A stretch of DNA of 64,000 nucleotides from Murimonas intestini (GTDB lineage: Bacteria; Bacillota; Clostridia; Lachnospirales; Lachnospiraceae): positions 67,199 to 131,198 of the forward strand of contig NZ_JANKBI010000017.1 in NCBI RefSeq assembly GCF_024622195.1. The letters run 5' to 3'. Position 1 is the stretch's first letter, and each line of letters begins with the position of its first letter. Shown piece by piece: positions 16,015-25,561 of the stretch. The position numbers were made by a program, and so were the translations under genes. The notes beneath the pieces were generated by a model. It was not told the origin of the DNA. It searched no databases and saw only the letters and a list, made by a program, of their open reading frames with translations.

Positions 16015-16659
16015 CTAGTAACCTCTGTCTGAATCCATCATATAAAGCAGTGCATTGCAGATGCATGCTGCTATGTTGCTGCCGCCCTTCCTGCCTCTGG
16101 CGACAATATAAGGTACATCTGTCTCCATGATCAGTTCCTTGGACTGGACCACATTTACAAAGCCCACAGGCACACCGACCACAAGAGCAGGGTAAAAATC
16201 TCCCTCTGTAATGTGTTCATAGAGACGGACAAGGGCAGTAGGCGCATTCCCTGCCACAAAGATCAGTTCTTTTCCAAGTGCTGCCGCTTTGTCCACACTG
16301 ACTGCCGCCCTTGTTCTTCCCTGTCTCCTGGCATCCTCAGCCACGTCTTCATCCGACATAAAACACAGGACTTCACCTCCGTAGCGGGAGAGGACCTTTT
16401 TGTTTATGCCTGCCTTCGCCATCTGGGTATCTGTGACAATGGATGCTCCTCTTTTGATCGCCGCGATTGCTTTCTCTACAGCCCCTTCTGAAAAGCAGAG
16501 ATTGTCCGCATAATCAAAATCTGCGCTTGTATGGATGCAGCGCTTCACAATAAGCTCCTGTTCCTTTGGGAACCGGCGGTCTTTCAGCTCTTCTGTTATG
16601 ATCTCAAAGCTGCGCCGTTCAATGTCCATGGGCTTCACATTTTCTAATTCTATTTTCAT
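16015..16659 (-). CDS. cbiC: Cobalt-precorrin-8 methylmutase
   Basis: Moves the methyl group from C11 to C12 of cobalt-precorrin-8, giving cobyrinate. The 214-residue protein has the catalytic histidine in KRCIHTSADFDY and the VGVPVGFVNV and RGRKGGSNIAA motifs of the CbiC/CobH family. ATG 16659 is preferred over the GTG at 16668, because GGAG lies 10 bases before the ATG. It is the last gene of the large cbi operon and overlaps nothing downstream; the convergent AraC gene ends 5 bases away. Confidence 0.96.
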   Translation of the reverse strand: MKIELENVKPMDIERRSFEIITEELKDRRFPKEQELIVKRCIHTSADFDYADNLCFSEGAVEKAIAAIKRGASIVTDTQMAKAGINKKVLSRYGGEVLCFMSDEDVAEDARRQGRTRAAVSVDKAAALGKELIFVAGNAPTALVRLYEHITEGDFYPALVVGVPVGFVNVVQSKELIMETDVPYIVARGRKGGSNIAACICNALLYMMDSDRGY

Positions 16660-16664
16660 AGGAA

Positions 16665-18182
16665 TCACACTCCTTCTTCCATGATGGCATATATCCTGGC
16701 CATATCCAGGTGCTCTCTCAATGCTGCTGCCAGGATATCATACTGGCTCTCTTTAAAGGCCTGGTAATCTACTGCATTTATATCTTCCATGGAGATTCCC
16801 TTTGCCCGGGCCAGGCCTTCCACGATCCTGACAGCCACTTCCTCTTTATCGAATACACCGTGCACATATGTCCCGTATACATTATTCCTGTAAGCCCCGT
16901 CAGCTTTTAAGGTACTGTCAGACTGGGCGGCATAATTTGCGATCTCCGTCATCTGGCCGGCATCTTCCCTGCGCACGCTTTCTCCCATGTGGATCTCATA
17001 CCCCTCCAGCCAAGTGCCCGAGAGTCCCTCCAGTATTCCCTGCAGAGGGGCAAATTTCCCCTTTACTCTTGTTCTTGTCTTTTCCTCTGCAAAAACTGTG
17101 TCCATAGGAAGAAGCCCCATGCCTTTTATCTGGCCTCCGGCCTCCACACCATGCGGATCACTCAATGTCTCACCCAGCATCTGATAGCCTCCGCAGACGC
17201 CAAAGATCACCTTCCCTGCCGCCGCTGCCTTCAGGACTGCCGCTTCCAGGCCATTCTGTCTCATCCAGAGCAGATCCTCCATGGTATTCTTAGTCCCCGG
17301 CAGGATGATCATGTCAGGATTCCCCAGTTCATTCACGGAATGGACATACCTCAGTGAAACTCCGCTTATACTCTCGAAAGGATTGAAATCAGTAAAATTA
17401 GATATCCTGGGGATCCTGATAACGGCAATATCTATCAGGCCAACCTCACTGTTTCTGGAAAACCTGTCTGTCAGGCTGTCCTCATCCTCCACTTCTATGT
17501 TCAAATAAGGCGCCACACCCACAACAGGTATGCCTGTCTTTTCCTCCAGCATGGATACTCCCGGATCCAGTATCGTCTTGTCCCCGCGGAATTTATTGAT
17601 GATCAGGCCCTTGATCATTGCCCGTTCATCCTCATCCAGCAGCTCCACTGTACCGTAGAGCTGTGCAAATACTCCGCCCCTGTCAATATCCCCAACAAGA
17701 AGCACAGGGGCATGGGCTCTTTTAGCCATTCCCATATTTACGATATCATCTGCTTTGAGATTGATCTCAGCCGGGCTGCCGGCCCCCTCTATCACAATAA
17801 TATCGTATTGTTCTGCCAAAGACTCAAAAGCCCTCATTACATCAGGAAAAAGTCTTCTCTTATATGCAAAATATTCTCTGGCGCTCATATTTCCCAGTAC
17901 TTCGCCGTTTACAATGACCTGGGAGCCAGTGTCGTTTGTGGGCTTTAAAAGAATAGGATTCATATATACGCTTGGTTTAATGCCGGCGGCTTCTGCCTGC
18001 ATCACCTGGGCTCTCCCCATCTCCAGCCCCTCTTCTGTAATAAACGAATTAAGCGCCATATTCTGAGATTTAAAAGGAGCCACACTGTAGCCGTCCTGTT
18101 TAAATATCCTGCACAAACCTGCTGCCAGCAGGCTCTTCCCTGCATTTGACATTGTGCCCTGTACCATAATTACTTTTGCCAT
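16665..18182 (-). CDS. cbiP: Adenosylcobyric acid synthase (glutamine-hydrolysing)
   Basis: ATP- and glutamine-dependent amidation of four side chains of adenosylcobyrinate a,c-diamide. The 505-residue length is usual for CobQ/CbiP. An N-terminal dethiobiotin-synthetase-like domain (MVQGTMSNAGKSLLAAGL) is followed by a class I glutaminase-like domain with the catalytic Cys in FGVCGGYQMLG and the histidine in GTYVHGVFD. Its ATG immediately follows the cobD stop codon. Confidence 0.97.
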   Translation of the reverse strand: MAKVIMVQGTMSNAGKSLLAAGLCRIFKQDGYSVAPFKSQNMALNSFITEEGLEMGRAQVMQAEAAGIKPSVYMNPILLKPTNDTGSQVIVNGEVLGNMSAREYFAYKRRLFPDVMRAFESLAEQYDIIVIEGAGSPAEINLKADDIVNMGMAKRAHAPVLLVGDIDRGGVFAQLYGTVELLDEDERAMIKGLIINKFRGDKTILDPGVSMLEEKTGIPVVGVAPYLNIEVEDEDSLTDRFSRNSEVGLIDIAVIRIPRISNFTDFNPFESISGVSLRYVHSVNELGNPDMIILPGTKNTMEDLLWMRQNGLEAAVLKAAAAGKVIFGVCGGYQMLGETLSDPHGVEAGGQIKGMGLLPMDTVFAEEKTRTRVKGKFAPLQGILEGLSGTWLEGYEIHMGESVRREDAGQMTEIANYAAQSDSTLKADGAYRNNVYGTYVHGVFDKEEVAVRIVEGLARAKGISMEDINAVDYQAFKESQYDILAAALREHLDMARIYAIMEEGV

Positions 18183-19229
18183 TTAGCTTACCCCCATAAT
18201 CCTCTGCATAGTCTTAACAAGAAGCTCATTTTCTTTTCTGGTGCGCACCGCGATCCTGAAATATCCCGCTCCCAAAGAGTGGTAATTGCTGCAGTCCCGC
18301 AGAAGGATCCCCGCATCTTTACAGGCCTCTCCCAGATTCACGGGACCTTTGAAAAAGATAAAATTCGCCGCTCCGTCATAAACCGTCAGTCCAAGCTGAC
18401 GCAGGTTATCTGTCAGATACTTCCTCTCACTTCTGATCAGGTTTCTTGCCGACTCCACATATCCTGTCTCAGCCAGAGCTGCCGTTCCTGCCATCTGGGC
18501 CGGAATAGAGACATTCCAGGGCTGCATCACAGCTGCCATAGCCTCCAGGAGGGCACGGCTGCTGCTAAGCCCATATCCCAGACGCAGCCCTGCCATAGCG
18601 TATGTCTTTGTAAAAGCTTTCAGCAGAAAAAGATTGTCATATTCCTCCAGAAAAGGCCTCATGGTATATTCCATGGGACTGTCCATGAACTCTATAAAAC
18701 ATTCATCCACAACCAGGACCACCTTGCATTCCCTGCATTTTACCAGCACATCTCTTAAAAAATCCCTCGAATATGCAATTCCTGTGGGATTGTTGGGATT
18801 GCACAGAAACACTATATCCAGATCTTCTGTCACCATATCCACAAAATCCCTGCCTGCCTCAAACCCGTTCTCTTCCTTTAACGTATAATACGAGATACTG
18901 CACCCTGCCGCCCTGAGGGCCTGCTCATATTCAGCAAATCCCGGAGCTGCCAAAAGAGCTTTACCCGGCCTGATGCCAAGAGCTATGGCAAATATCAGTT
19001 CAGCCGCCCCGTTTCCGCAGATAACTGCCTCCCGGGACACCCCCTCTTTTCTTTCAATAGCCCTTTTTAATGTCCTGCACTGCACGTCCGGATAGTGCTC
19101 TGATAAGGCCACACCCTTTTCTGCCGCTTCTTTCACCGTCCTGGGGATGCCCAGAGGGTTGATGTTCACAGAATAATCCAGTTCAAAGCTGCGGGAGTAG
19201 ATATCCCCGCCATGTATATGTGTCTCCAT
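18183..19229 (-). CDS. cobD: Threonine-phosphate decarboxylase
   Basis: PLP-dependent enzyme that makes (R)-1-amino-2-propanol O-2-phosphate, the linker of the nucleotide loop. The 348 residues show the N-terminal HGGDIY motif characteristic of CobD, the CNPNNPTG loop, the VVDECFIEF aspartate segment and the KAFTKTYAMAGLRLGY stretch with the cofactor lysine. The fold is the same as histidinol-phosphate aminotransferase, but the HGG start and position between cbiB and cbiP settle the function. Confidence 0.93.
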   Translation of the reverse strand: METHIHGGDIYSRSFELDYSVNINPLGIPRTVKEAAEKGVALSEHYPDVQCRTLKRAIERKEGVSREAVICGNGAAELIFAIALGIRPGKALLAAPGFAEYEQALRAAGCSISYYTLKEENGFEAGRDFVDMVTEDLDIVFLCNPNNPTGIAYSRDFLRDVLVKCRECKVVLVVDECFIEFMDSPMEYTMRPFLEEYDNLFLLKAFTKTYAMAGLRLGYGLSSSRALLEAMAAVMQPWNVSIPAQMAGTAALAETGYVESARNLIRSERKYLTDNLRQLGLTVYDGAANFIFFKGPVNLGEACKDAGILLRDCSNYHSLGAGYFRIAVRTRKENELLVKTMQRIMGVS

Positions 19230-19280
19230 TCTTATGTCCTCTTATGTCTTTCTATTTCAACACGCTGATCCAGGATCAGT

Positions 19281-20252
19281 TCATACCAGATACATCCAGG
19301 CCGCTGCCTTGACGGCTGAAAACATGACCAGGGACAGGATGGCTGTGGCATACAGCAGCCTGTCTGCCCTCCTGATATCTTCGTATTCTACTGGCCTTGT
19401 GTCATCACCGATCGTCTTCTTTTTATGAAGCTTTCCAAAATACCAGGCATCCCCGGCCAGCTGCACATTCAGCGCCCCGGCCATAACCGCCTCTGTCTGG
19501 GCTGAATTGGGGCTGGCATGGTTACGCCTGTCACGCCTGTAGATCCGCCACGCCTCCTTTGTATCAAGTGAAACAAAAGCTGCTGCAGCCGTCATAAAGC
19601 AGGCTGCCAGACGTGCCGGAATATAATTTACAACATCATCCAGTCTGGCTGCGAATCTCCCGAAATACAGATATTTTTCATTTTTATACCCCACCATGGA
19701 ATCCATAGTGTTGATGGCTTTGTAAAAATATCCAAAGGCCGCGCCGCCCACTGCCATAAACAGCATAGGCGCTATGATTCCGTCTGAAGTATTCTCCGCC
19801 ACAGTCTCCACAGCGGCTTTTGTCACTCCCGCCTCATCCAGGCTCTCCGTATCCCTTCCAACGATCATGGCAACTGCTTTCCTGGCCTCTGGAAGATCTC
19901 CTGCTTTTAATTTGTCGTATACCTTCATGCTCTCATCCTTCAGGGATTTTGTGGCCAGCAGCTGATAGCACATAATTGTCTCAAGCACAAAACGCACTTC
20001 AGGACTGATCCGCCCCGCCAGATACAAAAGCAGGGCCGGCACTGCCGTTGTCACACTGATCACGATAACTGCCAGAAAAACGCCAGCAGCCGTTTCGCCT
20101 CCCTTTGTCTTTGGAAAAAACCTGCGCAGGCCCTTCTCTGTTACTGTGATCAGATTTCCCACAAGCCTGACCGGATGATATATAAAATGCGGATCCCCTA
20201 TAAGCAGATCCAGCAGAAAACCAAGGACTAACGCCCATAAAGACAGCATCAT
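19281..20252 (-). CDS. cbiB: Adenosylcobinamide-phosphate synthase
   Basis: Integral membrane enzyme that joins aminopropanol phosphate to adenosylcobyric acid. The 323-residue protein has several hydrophobic helices and the conserved LLIGDPHFIYHPVRLVG opening, the ETVAENTSDGIIAPM motif and the RRDRRNHASPNSAQTEA loop. The ATG overlaps the cbiA stop by 4 bases. Confidence 0.96.
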   Translation of the reverse strand: MMLSLWALVLGFLLDLLIGDPHFIYHPVRLVGNLITVTEKGLRRFFPKTKGGETAAGVFLAVIVISVTTAVPALLLYLAGRISPEVRFVLETIMCYQLLATKSLKDESMKVYDKLKAGDLPEARKAVAMIVGRDTESLDEAGVTKAAVETVAENTSDGIIAPMLFMAVGGAAFGYFYKAINTMDSMVGYKNEKYLYFGRFAARLDDVVNYIPARLAACFMTAAAAFVSLDTKEAWRIYRRDRRNHASPNSAQTEAVMAGALNVQLAGDAWYFGKLHKKKTIGDDTRPVEYEDIRRADRLLYATAILSLVMFSAVKAAAWMYLV

Positions 20253-21640
20253 CCATTTCTACCTCCAGCTTCTTTATCTTTTTTATAACGCCTGCACGCT
20301 TCCACAAAACGTCCGGCCGCTTCCGGGTTTGAGTAATAGTACAAATGAGGAAAACCAGCTATCAGGCTGCTTCCTCCCTGGATGCACCTCCAGCTGCGGT
20401 CCTGCAGGGGTTTTTTAGCCAGGAATGCGTCACCGCAGGCAGTACTGTCAAAATAATGGAACTCATGGGCTTTTATAGTTCCCACATCCATCCCCAGCAT
20501 CTGGGAGTTCATTGGAGAAAGCTCTATATAACCGAATCTTCCAAGCTTATCAGTCCTGTACGCCTTCCCCCTGACAACGCCTGCCATGGGATATTCATTT
20601 CCGTCCATATCCTCCATTATATCATGAAGATACATAAATCCCCCGCATTCTGCCATACACGGCATTCCTGCTGCTGCAGCGTCCCTGATTCTCTCACGCA
20701 TAGCTGTATTAGCGCTTAGTTTTCCTGCAAACAGTTCAGGGTAGCCCCCATACAGAATAAGGCCGCTGATGCCCTCAGGCAGTCTCTCATCATAAAGAGG
20801 AGAGAATTCCGCCAGTTCAGCTCCCAGCTCTTTTAAAAGCTCCAGATTATCCTCGTACATGAAGCAGAATGCCTCATCTCTCGCCACGCCTATGCGCGTT
20901 CCGTCCCTTTTTCCCATCCAGGTTTTTTCTATATGAGATGAAATCGGGACTGTACTCCCTGCCAGCTCTATCAGGCCGTCTATATCCAGTGTCTTCTCCA
21001 GCTGCACTGCAAGCCCATCCAGTTTTCTGCCCAGGTCTGCCACCTCATCCGGCATCACAAGGCCTAAGTGCCGGCTCTCCAGCGTAAAATCCGTCAGCTT
21101 TTCCACATACCCGTAAACCTTGATGCCAAGTTCCTCTTCTATGAGTTTCCTGATCCTGGGATACAGCATGCCTGACATCCTGTTGAGGATGACTCCCTTT
21201 ATCAGACTGTCCTCCCTGTAAGTGAGAAACCCTTTTACCACAGCCAGAATTGAGACGCTGGAACCTCTTGCATCCACCAGAAGGACAGAGGGTGTCCTGG
21301 TAGCCCTTGACAGGTCATAGGCGCTTGCAGTAACTGACACGCCGCCCAGCCCGTCATAATACCCCATAACCCCTTCCATAACAGAGATATCAGCTCCTTC
21401 GGAGTTCTTTAGAAAAAGATACTTTGTCATTTCTTCATCTGTAAAAAAAGTGTCCAGATTCCTGGAATGTGTTCCCAGCACCTTTGTGTGGAACATGGGA
21501 TCTATGTAATCAGGCCCGCATTTAAATGAGGCCGGAACAAGCCCCCTCCTCTGCAGAGCCCTTAAAAGCCCGCAGGTGACCATCGTCTTCCCGCTGCCGC
21601 TGGCCGGTGCCGCTATGAGTATCCTGGGGTTATTCATCAT
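20249..21640 (-). CDS. cbiA: Cobyrinate a,c-diamide synthase
   Basis: ATP- and glutamine-dependent amidation of the a and c side chains of cobyrinate. The 463-residue protein has an N-terminal P-loop (APASGSGKTMVTCGLL), the FKCGPDYIDPMFH motif and a C-terminal glutaminase domain with the nucleophile in PCMAECGGFMYL. Starts at 21640 and 21637 are both ATG behind GGAGG; the GTG at 21646 is less likely. The gene begins inside the last codons of cbiJET. Confidence 0.96.
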   Translation of the reverse strand: MMNNPRILIAAPASGSGKTMVTCGLLRALQRRGLVPASFKCGPDYIDPMFHTKVLGTHSRNLDTFFTDEEMTKYLFLKNSEGADISVMEGVMGYYDGLGGVSVTASAYDLSRATRTPSVLLVDARGSSVSILAVVKGFLTYREDSLIKGVILNRMSGMLYPRIRKLIEEELGIKVYGYVEKLTDFTLESRHLGLVMPDEVADLGRKLDGLAVQLEKTLDIDGLIELAGSTVPISSHIEKTWMGKRDGTRIGVARDEAFCFMYEDNLELLKELGAELAEFSPLYDERLPEGISGLILYGGYPELFAGKLSANTAMRERIRDAAAAGMPCMAECGGFMYLHDIMEDMDGNEYPMAGVVRGKAYRTDKLGRFGYIELSPMNSQMLGMDVGTIKAHEFHYFDSTACGDAFLAKKPLQDRSWRCIQGGSSLIAGFPHLYYYSNPEAAGRFVEACRRYKKDKEAGGRNG

Positions 21641-23786
21641 CCCCACCTCCTGTAAAGGAAATCACATATACTGGATTCTGTCCCATCATCATATGATAAG
21701 GCCCCGCTTCCTTTGACCTTGCCGATGACACGCTCACGATATCCACATCAGCCGCCTTCATTTCCTTTATGCAGGAGAGGGCTTCAGCCACCGTTTCCAG
21801 TACAATAGCATTTATAACGATCCTGGCCTTAGGATTCTTCTTAAAAATACAGGCCAGTATCTCTTTCAGATTCCCTGAGGAGCCTCCTATAAAAGCATGT
21901 GTGGGAGCCGGAAGTTCCTCCATTGCATCCGGCGCCAGCCCCCGCACAACAGTAATATGCTGCACCTTGAATTTATGCTTATTTTCTTCAATCAGGTCAG
22001 CTGCCTCTTCTTTCTTCTCAATGGCGTACACATGGCCTTCCTCCGCCTGCAATGCCATTTCCACAGAGACAGATCCCGTGCCGGCCCCCACATCATAGAT
22101 CACAGAGTCAGAAGTCAGCTTAAGCTTAGACAGGGAAACGCTCCTGATCTCTTCCTTCGTCATGGGAACCCTGGCCCTTATAAATTCTTCATCGGGGATA
22201 CCATGGGTCCTGGTAGAATCTGCATCCTGATTCTGAATGAGCATAACGCACAGGGGAGCAAACCCGGCCGCGGACATTTCTGCCGCTGTGCCTGTGACTA
22301 TCCGCTCATTCTCATAAGAGAGCTCTTCCCCGACTGTCACTGTCACATCTCCCATATGATACTCACAGAGATCCCTGCAGATCTGCGCCGCCCTTCCCCT
22401 CTCTCCCACAAGAGCAAACACCTTGGGATTTCTGGCCACTGCTGAGATAATATTGGAAGATCTTCCGTGGAGGCTCACCAGCCTGGCATCCTCCCAGGAG
22501 GTATGCAGCTTTCCGCACAGGTATACTGCTGAAGAAATGCCGCAATATACATTTATTTCATCCCCGTCAAAAAGCTCATATAATTTCTTTGCACCGCTGT
22601 AAAAGCCCACGTCCCCTGAGAGCAGGACCGCCAGATGGTCATATTCAGGGTGTGACGTTACAAATTCATATATTTCTTCTGCCTTGTAGCTTTTAAAGGA
22701 GGGTTTATTAAATCCTGCTTTTTGTGCTGCCTCAAGCATTCTCTCCGCCCCTATGAGAAGCTGTGCCTTTTCGCATGCCCTTCTTGCTTCCACAGTCATA
22801 TTTTCCGGATTTCCCATGCCGATCCCGACCATATCAATTCTTCGCTTCACGCTTATATGCAGTCTGGCACACAGCATAGCCTTTACCTCTTCCAGACTCT
22901 TGCCCCTCTCCCTGCCCGGCCTTCCTATCACGACCGGGTGGACTCCCGTCCTTCGGGCTGCCTGTATCTTCTCTAAAAATCCCCCGTTAGCGCCTGACTC
23001 CTTTGTGACCATATATCTGGCATCTGTCTGGCGCAGCATGGCGGCGTTTATCTCTTCTGAGAAAGGGCCCTGCATGCAGATGAGATGGCTTCCTGAAAAT
23101 CCCAGGCGCACAGCCTCATCCATACTTGCCTGCACTGACAGTATCCTGGCATATACCCGGCTCTCATATCCCGTAAGCGCAGTATACTTTGAAAGCTCCT
23201 TACTTCCCGTAGTGACAAACACATTGCCTGTCGTCCCTTCCAGATATCTGACAGCTTCCTCTGCTGATTCCACCCAGGTACATCCATCAAGTTCCTCTCC
23301 TGCCGCAGTATCCCCCTCTGCCATATCCCCTGCGCCATCTTCGCGCAGGCAGGCTTTATCCGTTTCAGGGCCGGCGGCCTCCAAAGCTAAGGACTTTCTG
23401 AGCAGCCTCACATATTCAGTCCCTGTCTTGGCGCACGCCTTACTAATGTTTTCCGATACCAGGACAGCATAGGGATGTGTGGCATCAACTACTATTTCCG
23501 GCTTCTCTTCTTCTATCAGCGCATACATCTGTGCCGCATCAAGCCTGCCCGCAGATACCATAAAATCACTATCAGCTCTGCCGCGGCAGGCACTTCTTTC
23601 GGCAGGGCTGCCATCAGCTTTACTCCCCGGCACATCTGCCCCATTCCCTGGGGCTATCAGCAGCTGTTCCCCGTACTCTGTCGCTGTAAGGACATGGGCG
23701 TCTATCTGCTGGCGCCTGAGATATTCCGCCAGCTCCCGCCCTTCTGTAGTCCCGGCAAAGACCAGAATGCCTTTATTCTCTGCCAT
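21630..23786 (-). CDS. cbiJ-cbiE-cbiT: Triple fusion: precorrin-6A reductase CbiJ, C5-methyltransferase CbiE, C15-methyltransferase CbiT
   Basis: A 718-residue protein carrying three consecutive corrin-ring enzymes. Residues 1 to about 305 are CbiJ/CobK (VFAGTTEGRELAEYL opening; DATHPYA motif; KESGANGG motif). Residues about 315 to 520 are the CbiE tetrapyrrole methylase (MVGIGMGNPENMT; LLSGDVGFYSG). Residues about 530 to 718 are the CbiT Rossmann methyltransferase/decarboxylase (DVGAGTGSVSVEMA; FIGGSSGNL). CbiE-CbiT fusions (CobL type) are common; adding CbiJ at the front is less so. An insert at about 45 to 70 and 150 to 180 in the CbiJ part is acidic and low in complexity. Confidence 0.95.
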   Translation of the reverse strand: MAENKGILVFAGTTEGRELAEYLRRQQIDAHVLTATEYGEQLLIAPGNGADVPGSKADGSPAERSACRGRADSDFMVSAGRLDAAQMYALIEEEKPEIVVDATHPYAVLVSENISKACAKTGTEYVRLLRKSLALEAAGPETDKACLREDGAGDMAEGDTAAGEELDGCTWVESAEEAVRYLEGTTGNVFVTTGSKELSKYTALTGYESRVYARILSVQASMDEAVRLGFSGSHLICMQGPFSEEINAAMLRQTDARYMVTKESGANGGFLEKIQAARRTGVHPVVIGRPGRERGKSLEEVKAMLCARLHISVKRRIDMVGIGMGNPENMTVEARRACEKAQLLIGAERMLEAAQKAGFNKPSFKSYKAEEIYEFVTSHPEYDHLAVLLSGDVGFYSGAKKLYELFDGDEINVYCGISSAVYLCGKLHTSWEDARLVSLHGRSSNIISAVARNPKVFALVGERGRAAQICRDLCEYHMGDVTVTVGEELSYENERIVTGTAAEMSAAGFAPLCVMLIQNQDADSTRTHGIPDEEFIRARVPMTKEEIRSVSLSKLKLTSDSVIYDVGAGTGSVSVEMALQAEEGHVYAIEKKEEAADLIEENKHKFKVQHITVVRGLAPDAMEELPAPTHAFIGGSSGNLKEILACIFKKNPKARIVINAIVLETVAEALSCIKEMKAADVDIVSVSSARSKEAGPYHMMMGQNPVYVISFTGGGDDE

Positions 23787-24510
23787 GCCTGTATCCCCTC
23801 GGTGTCACCATTCTGCCGTCTATCTCTTTTGTCTGGGAATTTCCGATAAAGACAGTAGTAAACATATCTACCTGCGTATCGCGCAGCTCCTTCAGGCTCA
23901 TGACCTTCATGCCTTCACCGTCACGCCCTATATTCCAGGCTATCCCGCATACCGTTTCCGGGGACTTGTACTGCATCATAAGATCACATGCCTTCTGCAG
24001 ATAATCATGCCGTTTTCTGCTGGAAGGATTGTACAGACAGATGGCAAAATCTGCTTCTGACGCGCAGAGAAGCCTTTTCTCAATCTTCTCCCAGGGAGTC
24101 AGCAGGTCGCTCAGGCTGATCAGGGCAAAATCATGGATCAGCGGCGCCCCAAGCACTGCAGCCCCTCCTGTGGCGGCCGTCACACCAGGTATGATCTCCA
24201 CCTCACAATCGGGATAATCTGCCCCGATCTCCAGCATCAGGCCTGACATGCCGTACACACCTGCATCACCGCTGCATATCATAGCCACTGTTTTTCCCTT
24301 CACAGCTTCCTCAAAAGCCAGGACGCATCTGTCCACCTCTTTTGTCATGGGAGTTGTGAGAAATTCTTTTCCCGCAAAATGCTCTTTCACAAGATCCACG
24401 TATACTGTGTATCCTATAATGGTATCGCAGGAATTCAGGGCATTTGCCGCCCTCATTGTCATCTGCTCATATTCTCCCGGTCCTATTCCGACTACATATA
24501 TTTTATTCAA
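23773..24510 (-). CDS. cbiH: Cobalt-precorrin-3 C17-methyltransferase
   Basis: SAM-dependent C17 methylation and ring contraction step. The 245-residue protein begins NKIYVVGIGPGEYEQMT and has the CSGDAGVYGMSG motif and the PGVTAATGGAAVLGAPL substrate loop. The start is taken as TTG 24510, because GGAG lies 8 bases upstream; a GTG at 24519 is in frame but too close to that site. The gene overlaps cbiG before it and cbiJET after it. Confidence 0.95.
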   Translation of the reverse strand: MNKIYVVGIGPGEYEQMTMRAANALNSCDTIIGYTVYVDLVKEHFAGKEFLTTPMTKEVDRCVLAFEEAVKGKTVAMICSGDAGVYGMSGLMLEIGADYPDCEVEIIPGVTAATGGAAVLGAPLIHDFALISLSDLLTPWEKIEKRLLCASEADFAICLYNPSSRKRHDYLQKACDLMMQYKSPETVCGIAWNIGRDGEGMKVMSLKELRDTQVDMFTTVFIGNSQTKEIDGRMVTPRGYRHGRE

Positions 24511-25561
24511 AGTCAACACTCCATTCTTTTACGGCCAGCGCTACAGTAACGCCGTCCCCGGATTTTTTCTTATTTACCAGCTTTCCCATCCCGCTTCCAA
24601 GGAGGGCGCTTCTCTCACATACATTCCCCACGCCCGTCACAGAGCGCACAAATTCAGATTCTTCAAATTCTCCAGGAACAGCCTCCAGCTCTTCCTTTGT
24701 ATACGTCTTAAAAGGAATCCCATACTTTTCACTGAACATGATCATTCCTTTTTCATCCGTTTTCAGATCTATGCTCGCCAGACTCTCGAGACAATGAATG
24801 GAAAGCCCATTCTCTTCAAGAACTTCCAGAACCTTTTTTTCAATCACATCAGCGCCTGTCCCTCTTCTGCATCCTACCCCCGCCGTGACTATCCCGGGGA
24901 TCAGATGAAGCGTCTGCTTAAAGGGACATTTTTTCTCATCAAGGGTGACACAGATCCCGTTGGTACCCTCAAATACTTCATTTTCTCCCACAGGGCACAG
25001 TTCCCGGGGAATATCTGAGGCTGCAGGAAAATCACTGTAAAACCCGATTTTCTTCTCATCCAGCACGTCCGCTGATATCTCTTTTGCAAGTCTCATACTG
25101 CCTATGTAAAGCCTGTTCTTTTTAGCAAAGATATCTACTGCAAATCTGCCGTTCACATCAGTAGCTGTGGTGATGACAGGGACAGCTCCTGTGAGGTTCG
25201 ACAATATCCCTGCAAGCTCGTTGGCTCCTCCAAGATGACCTGACAGCAGCGGGATTACAAACATTCCTTTTTCATCCATAACTACTACTGCCGGATCTTC
25301 TCTCTTGTCCTTCACATAAGGGGCGATGGCGCGGACAGCGATCCCTGCGGCGCCGATAAAAAGGATGCCGTCGGCCTCCCTGAACATACGCCCTGCCCAC
25401 TCTCTTAAGCCTTCCTCCAGCGGTGTGACGCCGCAGGCTGCAGCATATTTTTTCATTCCCCATGCCTCACAGACAAAGCCTGCTAAAGACAATGCCCGGG
25501 CGATCTGGCCAGCCAGACGGCCTCCCTTCTCTGTAAAGCTGATAACAGCCAGATTTTTCAT
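24503..25561 (-). CDS. cbiG: Cobalt-precorrin-5A hydrolase
   Basis: Opens the delta-lactone ring of cobalt-precorrin-5A and releases acetaldehyde in the anaerobic pathway. The 352-residue protein has the family's central LLSGHLGGANELA motif and the C-terminal GVGCRRGTGAD and TGVGNVCERSALL motifs. It is diagnostic for the cobalt-early pathway. The ATG overlaps the cbiF stop (ATGA). Confidence 0.96.
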   Translation of the reverse strand: MKNLAVISFTEKGGRLAGQIARALSLAGFVCEAWGMKKYAAACGVTPLEEGLREWAGRMFREADGILFIGAAGIAVRAIAPYVKDKREDPAVVVMDEKGMFVIPLLSGHLGGANELAGILSNLTGAVPVITTATDVNGRFAVDIFAKKNRLYIGSMRLAKEISADVLDEKKIGFYSDFPAASDIPRELCPVGENEVFEGTNGICVTLDEKKCPFKQTLHLIPGIVTAGVGCRRGTGADVIEKKVLEVLEENGLSIHCLESLASIDLKTDEKGMIMFSEKYGIPFKTYTKEELEAVPGEFEESEFVRSVTGVGNVCERSALLGSGMGKLVNKKKSGDGVTVALAVKEWSVDFE

